Shown in pieces: positions 60,188 to 64,000 of a stretch of DNA of 64,000 nt. This stretch comes from Nocardia wallacei (GTDB lineage: Bacteria; Actinomycetota; Actinomycetes; Mycobacteriales; Mycobacteriaceae). The notes beneath the pieces were generated by a model, which saw nothing but the letters and a program-made list of their open reading frames with translations, ran no database searches and had not been told where the DNA came from. The stretch is from contig NZ_JARWOP010000238.1 of NCBI RefSeq assembly GCF_029868745.1, positions 1-64,000 of the forward strand. Reading direction: 5' to 3'. Both the position numbers and the translations under genes were made by a program. The number at the start of each line of letters is the position of its first letter. The stretch's first letter is position 1.

Positions 60188-63100
60188 GCACGCCCGTTCG
60201 TATTCCTGCCGATGTCGACCGGCAAGACCGGTTGATCGGCCCATTCACCGCCCGCCAGCTCGCAGTCCTCGCGGTCACCGCGCTACTGCTGTATCTCGCG
60301 TGGACCGCAACTCGTGAAGTGATCGCCCCCGCAGCGTTCTTGGCCGGAGCCGTCCCGCTGGGCACCGCGGTCGCGGTGCTGATCTTGACCACCCGCGACG
60401 GCCTGTCGGGCGACCGGTTGCTGCTGGCCGCCGTACGGCAACGTCTGCGGCCTTCTCGCCTGGTAGCCGCGCCCGAAGGGATCGCTACGGCACCACGGTG
60501 GCTCACCCGCGCTGCGGGTCGAGGGAAGAAGCCGCTGGTGCCGCAGCCTTTGTCGGCCAAAGCATTACAGCTACCCGAGGCGGTCACCAGCGCCAACGGG
60601 GTCGGGGTGGTCGATCTGGGCCCGGACGGGCTGGCTGTGGTCGCAGCGGCCGGGACGGTCAACCTCGCCCTGCGCACTCCCGAGGAGCAGGATGCCCTGG
60701 TCTCACAGCTCGGGGGCTGGCTGCACACGCTGCGCCAACCGGTGCAGATCCTGTTGCGGTCGACGCGCCTGGATCTGACCGGCCAGCTGCAGAGTCTGTG
60801 GCGTTCGGTCGGTGAGATGTCACCGGAGCTGGCCGCTGCCGCGCACGGTCACGCCGACCACCTGGCCGGACTCGCGGCCGGGGAGGACCTGATGCACCGG
60901 CAAGTACTGCTGGTCTGGCGTGAACCCCTCGACCTCCCGGCGACGAGCGACAGGCTGGGTGGACCGACGCCGGCGGCGATGCTGGGCTGGCTGGTCGCGG
61001 GGCGTCGGCGTGCTCGACGGGAATTGTCGGCCGCGGCACGGCGCGCCGCGGAGGCCCGGCTACTGCGGCGGGTGCATGAGGCCGCCGACCTCCTCGCCCC
61101 GATGGGTGTCACCGTGACACCGCTCGATGACGCGCAGGCCACCGCCGTGGTAACCGGCGCCTGCAACCCCGGCAGTCTCGTTCCCTCCTCCGCAGACATC
61201 GCCGGCCCCCACACCGTCATCACCACCGACGGCCCGGACACCGAGACCTCCACCGATATCGAACTGGCCGACGATATCGACGCACACCCGCATCGGCGAG
61301 GATCCCTGCGTCGCCGACGTCGCCAGATCGCCGGTGCCGCAGCTGGATTCGGGCCGGATTCGCTGGCGATCGGGACACGGCACCTCGAAGTAGGGACAGG
61401 ATGGGTGGCGACGCTCGCCGTCACCGGGTATCCGCGTGAGGTCACCGCCGGCTGGCTGGCTCCGCTGCTGTCGCACCCCGGCCGCCTCGACGTTGCCCTG
61501 CATATCGATCCGGTCGACCCGGTCACCGCCGCCTCCCGGCTGCGGCGCCAGCTCGCCCGGCTGGAGTCGACCCGATTTCACGATGCCAGCTACGGCCGCC
61601 GCACCGATCCCCTGGTGGAGGTCGCGGCCGAGGATGCCGCAGAACTGTCCTCCCGGGTGGCACGCGCCGAAGCTCGACTGTTCCGAATCGGCCTGTATCT
61701 GACCGTGCACGCCCGCTCGGAAGCCGAGCTGGCCGACGAGGTCGCCGCCGTCCGCGCCCTGGCAGCCAGTCTGCTCGTCGACACCTGCCATCTGTCCTAC
61801 CGCACCACCCAGGGCTGGGTTTCCACGCTTCCGCTGGGTCTGGATCTGGTGAAGGTGCGCCGCACCTTCGACACCAATGCCCTTGCGGCGGCGTTCCCGT
61901 TCTCCAGTCCGCAACTGCCTGTTGGTGATCCGGCCCGCGCGGCATCGCCAGAAGGGGTGCTCTACGGGCGAGACGCCGCATCCGGGCTGGTGTTCGTCGA
62001 CCGGTTCGGTCCCGAGGCGCACAACCATAACGCCGTCGTGCTCGGCCGTTCCGGCGCCGGTAAGAGTTACCTGGTCAAGACCGATATTCTGCGGTCGCTG
62101 TATCGCGGGATCGAACAGGTGATCATCGACCCCGAAGACGAGTATCGCGCGTTGACCGAGGCGGTCGGCGGCACCTATATCCACCTCGGCGCCCCCGGGA
62201 TCCGGCTCAATCCCTTCGATTTGGAGGTCCATACCCGCCCCGACGGCCGCCGCACCGCACCGTCGGATGCACTGAATCGACGGAAACTATTCTGTCACAC
62301 CGTGATCCGGGTCCTGCTCGGTGACCAGACGGCTGCGCAGCGTGCCACGCTCGACACCGCTGTGACCGCCACCTACGCGAGTGCGGGGATCACCGAGGAC
62401 CCCGCGACGTGGACCAGGCCCGCCCCGACCCTGGGTGTCCTGTGTGAGCAGTTGGCCGCGCTCGGTTCGGCCGTGGCTGATGACCTTGCCGCGTCGTTGG
62501 CTCCGTTCGTCGGCGAGGGCGCGTTCGCGGGCCTGCTCGATGGGCCGACGACGGTCAGCCCGGATGCGGCGATGGTCGCCTACTCGTTGCGGGAGCTGCC
62601 CGATGAGTTGAAGACGATCGGGACGCTGCTCGTGTTGGATGCCACCTGGCGGCGAGTCGCCAACCCGGCGAATCGTCGGCCGCGGATGGTGACCGTGGAC
62701 GAGGCGTGGCTGATCATGCGCCAGACCGCCGGTGCGGAGTTCTTGTTCCGGGCCGCGAAGTCGTTCCGCAAGTACTGGGCCGGCCTCACGGTCGCCACCC
62801 AGGACTGTGCGGATGTGCTGGGCACCGAACTCGGTAAGGCGATCGTGTCCAATGCGGCCACCCAGATCCTGCTGCATCAAGCGCCGCAGGCGATCGACGA
62901 GGTCGCGACCGCGTTCAAGCTCTCGGACGGAGAACGACAGTTCTTGTTGTCGGCGGCCCGCGGGCAAGGGCTGATCGCTCTCGACGGCACTGACAGAGCC
63001 GTGTTCGCCTCGATGGCCTCCGTCGAGGAGCACGCGCTGGTCACCACCGATCCCAGCGAACTCGCCGACACCGCAGATGCCGAGGAGTCAGGTCTCGACA

Positions 63101-63216
63101 TCACCGAACCCGCCCCGTTCACTCCGATTGTCACCGACGACAACGCCGATGTCGACACCGGACTGGCGGATGAGGACGGCGACGGGGACGTCTACGTCGA
63201 TGTGCAGGCGGCATAG
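60184..63216 (+). CDS. PrgI-VirB4 fused conjugative transfer ATPase
   Basis: The 1,010-residue chain begins with a PrgI-like domain of about 100 residues with two membrane helices (LAVLAVTALLLYLAW, AAFLAGAVPLGTAVAVLIL). After a middle region it has a VirB4/TraC ATPase: Walker A LGRSGAGKSY near residue 622, IIDPEDEYRAL, Walker B MVTVDEAWLIM near residue 838, and TQDCADVL as the arginine-finger/sensor region. It powers pilus or channel assembly. The acidic C-terminal 60 residues are a tail. It lies between the VirB6-like and the next transfer gene, with ATGA overlap upstream. Confidence 0.9.
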   Translation: MSTPVRIPADVDRQDRLIGPFTARQLAVLAVTALLLYLAWTATREVIAPAAFLAGAVPLGTAVAVLILTTRDGLSGDRLLLAAVRQRLRPSRLVAAPEGIATAPRWLTRAAGRGKKPLVPQPLSAKALQLPEAVTSANGVGVVDLGPDGLAVVAAAGTVNLALRTPEEQDALVSQLGGWLHTLRQPVQILLRSTRLDLTGQLQSLWRSVGEMSPELAAAAHGHADHLAGLAAGEDLMHRQVLLVWREPLDLPATSDRLGGPTPAAMLGWLVAGRRRARRELSAAARRAAEARLLRRVHEAADLLAPMGVTVTPLDDAQATAVVTGACNPGSLVPSSADIAGPHTVITTDGPDTETSTDIELADDIDAHPHRRGSLRRRRRQIAGAAAGFGPDSLAIGTRHLEVGTGWVATLAVTGYPREVTAGWLAPLLSHPGRLDVALHIDPVDPVTAASRLRRQLARLESTRFHDASYGRRTDPLVEVAAEDAAELSSRVARAEARLFRIGLYLTVHARSEAELADEVAAVRALAASLLVDTCHLSYRTTQGWVSTLPLGLDLVKVRRTFDTNALAAAFPFSSPQLPVGDPARAASPEGVLYGRDAASGLVFVDRFGPEAHNHNAVVLGRSGAGKSYLVKTDILRSLYRGIEQVIIDPEDEYRALTEAVGGTYIHLGAPGIRLNPFDLEVHTRPDGRRTAPSDALNRRKLFCHTVIRVLLGDQTAAQRATLDTAVTATYASAGITEDPATWTRPAPTLGVLCEQLAALGSAVADDLAASLAPFVGEGAFAGLLDGPTTVSPDAAMVAYSLRELPDELKTIGTLLVLDATWRRVANPANRRPRMVTVDEAWLIMRQTAGAEFLFRAAKSFRKYWAGLTVATQDCADVLGTELGKAIVSNAATQILLHQAPQAIDEVATAFKLSDGERQFLLSAARGQGLIALDGTDRAVFASMASVEEHALVTTDPSELADTADAEESGLDITEPAPFTPIVTDDNADVDTGLADEDGDGDVYVDVQAA

Positions 63217-63219
63217 GCC

Positions 63220-64000
63220 ATGTCCCTCATGCTGTTTGCGGCGGACCACGGCATCGTGGGCGAGCTGCTGCTCGACCCCGCCGCAGCGATGCGCGAACTC
63301 GCCGACACCGCTTTACGGGTGGTGACCGGTCCGGCGGCGGTGATCGCTGTGGGGCTGATGGTGGGCGTGCTCGCCGCGGCGAGGGTTGCCGAGCGACTGC
63401 GCCGGCACCGGCTGGCCACCGACGCCCGCCAGGTCACCGTCCTCACGCCTCCCAAGGTCGATCCGAAGGGGGCGGAGGCACTGTGGGCGCATCTGACCGG
63501 GCAGCTGCGCCCGTCCTGGCGGCGGATGCTGTTCGGGCAACCGCATCTGGGGTTCGAGTACAGCATCACCCCCGAGCACGGGGTGGCGATTCGGCTCTGG
63601 GTACCCGGCCGGATTCCGCCAGGGTTGGTCGAGCGGGCGGTGGCCTCCGCGTGGCCGGGCGCGCACACCCGCACCGCCCATACGGTCTCCCCGCCGCTCA
63701 CACCTCCTGGGCTTGAGGATCGTCGGCTGCTGTCCGGAGGTGAGCTGCGGCTCGGGCGCCGGGAAGCACTGCCGATCCGCACCGACTACGGCGGCGCGGA
63801 CCTGGTTCGTGATCTCATCTCCGCCGCCGATGATCTGGGCCCCGGGCAGGCCGCCTGCGTGCAGGTACTGGCGCGACCGGTCACCGGCCGCCGCGTGCGG
63901 CGCGGCACCCGAACCGGGACCGGTGCGGCATGGCCTATCCCGCTGCTGCGGGAGGTGCTCGATCTGCTCACCCCGGGCCCGGTCCGCCGCGCTGGCCGCG
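63220..64000 (+). CDS. Type IV secretion/conjugation protein, N-terminal part, cut by window end
   Basis: An open frame without a stop runs from the ATG three bases after the ATPase stop to the end of the window. It starts with a membrane segment (PAAVIAVGLMVGVLAAARVAE), then VTVLTPPKVDPKGAEALWAHLTGQLRP and FEYSITPEHGVAIRLWVPGRIPPGLVERAVASAWPGA, a pattern seen at the front of large actinobacterial transfer ATPases (TraD/TcpA-like coupling proteins). The ATPase domain would be beyond the window. It belongs to the same operon. Confidence 0.75.
   Translation, partial: MSLMLFAADHGIVGELLLDPAAAMRELADTALRVVTGPAAVIAVGLMVGVLAAARVAERLRRHRLATDARQVTVLTPPKVDPKGAEALWAHLTGQLRPSWRRMLFGQPHLGFEYSITPEHGVAIRLWVPGRIPPGLVERAVASAWPGAHTRTAHTVSPPLTPPGLEDRRLLSGGELRLGRREALPIRTDYGGADLVRDLISAADDLGPGQAACVQVLARPVTGRRVRRGTRTGTGAAWPIPLLREVLDLLTPGPVRRAGR

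Noticed and set aside
1-64000. CRISPR array, rRNA or tRNA genes
   Set aside because: No regularly spaced repeats and no cloverleaf or rRNA-like stretch was noticed by eye; a covariance-model search would be the decisive check for tRNA.

Overview
The window is high-GC DNA with dense, ATGA/GTGA-overlapping genes, actinomycete-specific families (DUF574 methyltransferase, Scr1-type regulator plus DUF397 protein, PrgI/VirB4-type conjugation genes) and many GTG starts. It looks like a mycelial or mycolate actinomycete; Nocardia or a relative is my best guess, made from gene style and not from a marker gene. No rRNA, tRNA or CRISPR array was seen. Almost everything present is accessory: two biosynthetic operons, then a scrapyard of recombinases and transposons, then an integrative conjugative element.

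0-7.8 kb holds unlinked accessory genes: a helix-turn-helix protein, an unknown 491-aa protein, an SbcD-like nuclease carrying extra zinc fingers, a P-loop kinase, a DapA-family aldolase, a methyltransferase, a HIT hydrolase and a small protein behind a hairpin leader. 7.9-22.1 kb (minus strand) is one near-continuous operon for an activated heptose and its use: a single-chain GmhA-HldE enzyme, an HldD-like epimerase, a GT9 (heptosyl)transferase, a carbamoyltransferase, an acetyltransferase-SGNH fusion, a radical SAM enzyme, a P450, an SHMT-like PLP enzyme, a HAD phosphatase, a DUF574 methyltransferase, a nucleoside hydrolase and three small proteins. 22.3-27.0 kb holds a class-IV aminotransferase, an XRE-FGE-sulfatase fusion, a three-gene operon of degenerate resolvase-like proteins, and an Scr1/DUF397 regulator pair with an 18-bp perfect palindrome upstream.

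27.1-38.9 kb is the most novel part. A 30-codon ORF, too short for normal gene calling, encodes a likely RiPP precursor with a YEAPKV motif. It is followed on the same strand by a glutathione-transferase-fold protein with a C-terminal PqqD-like domain, a radical SAM/SPASM protein with an N-terminal PqqD-like domain, and, translationally coupled to it, a complete single-chain alpha-beta (bacterial tetrameric type) glycyl-tRNA synthetase. Divergent and flanking genes supply a regulator, a GT25 glycosyltransferase, a hexapeptide acyltransferase, an alpha/beta hydrolase, an Fe/2-oxoglutarate oxygenase, an aminoglycoside-phosphotransferase-like kinase and a GNAT enzyme.

39.1-53.7 kb is decayed mobile DNA: two tyrosine recombinases broken by a nonsense codon and a 2-base deletion, a serine-resolvase fragment with res-like repeats, a Tn3-family transposon whose tnpA has a one-base insertion, a passenger efflux/stress operon with its TetR regulator, an intact IS5-family element with TA duplication landed exactly on a stop codon, an AT-richer DUF4238 gene, chimeric GNAT remnants, and a frameshifted Nudix gene coupled to a kinase. 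54.3-64.0 kb is the start of an integrative conjugative element: a DNA methyltransferase pair, a sigma-like/winged-helix protein, a VirB2-like pilin, a VirB6/TrbL-like membrane protein with a repeated tail, a PrgI-VirB4 ATPase, and the beginning of a further transfer protein cut by the window end.
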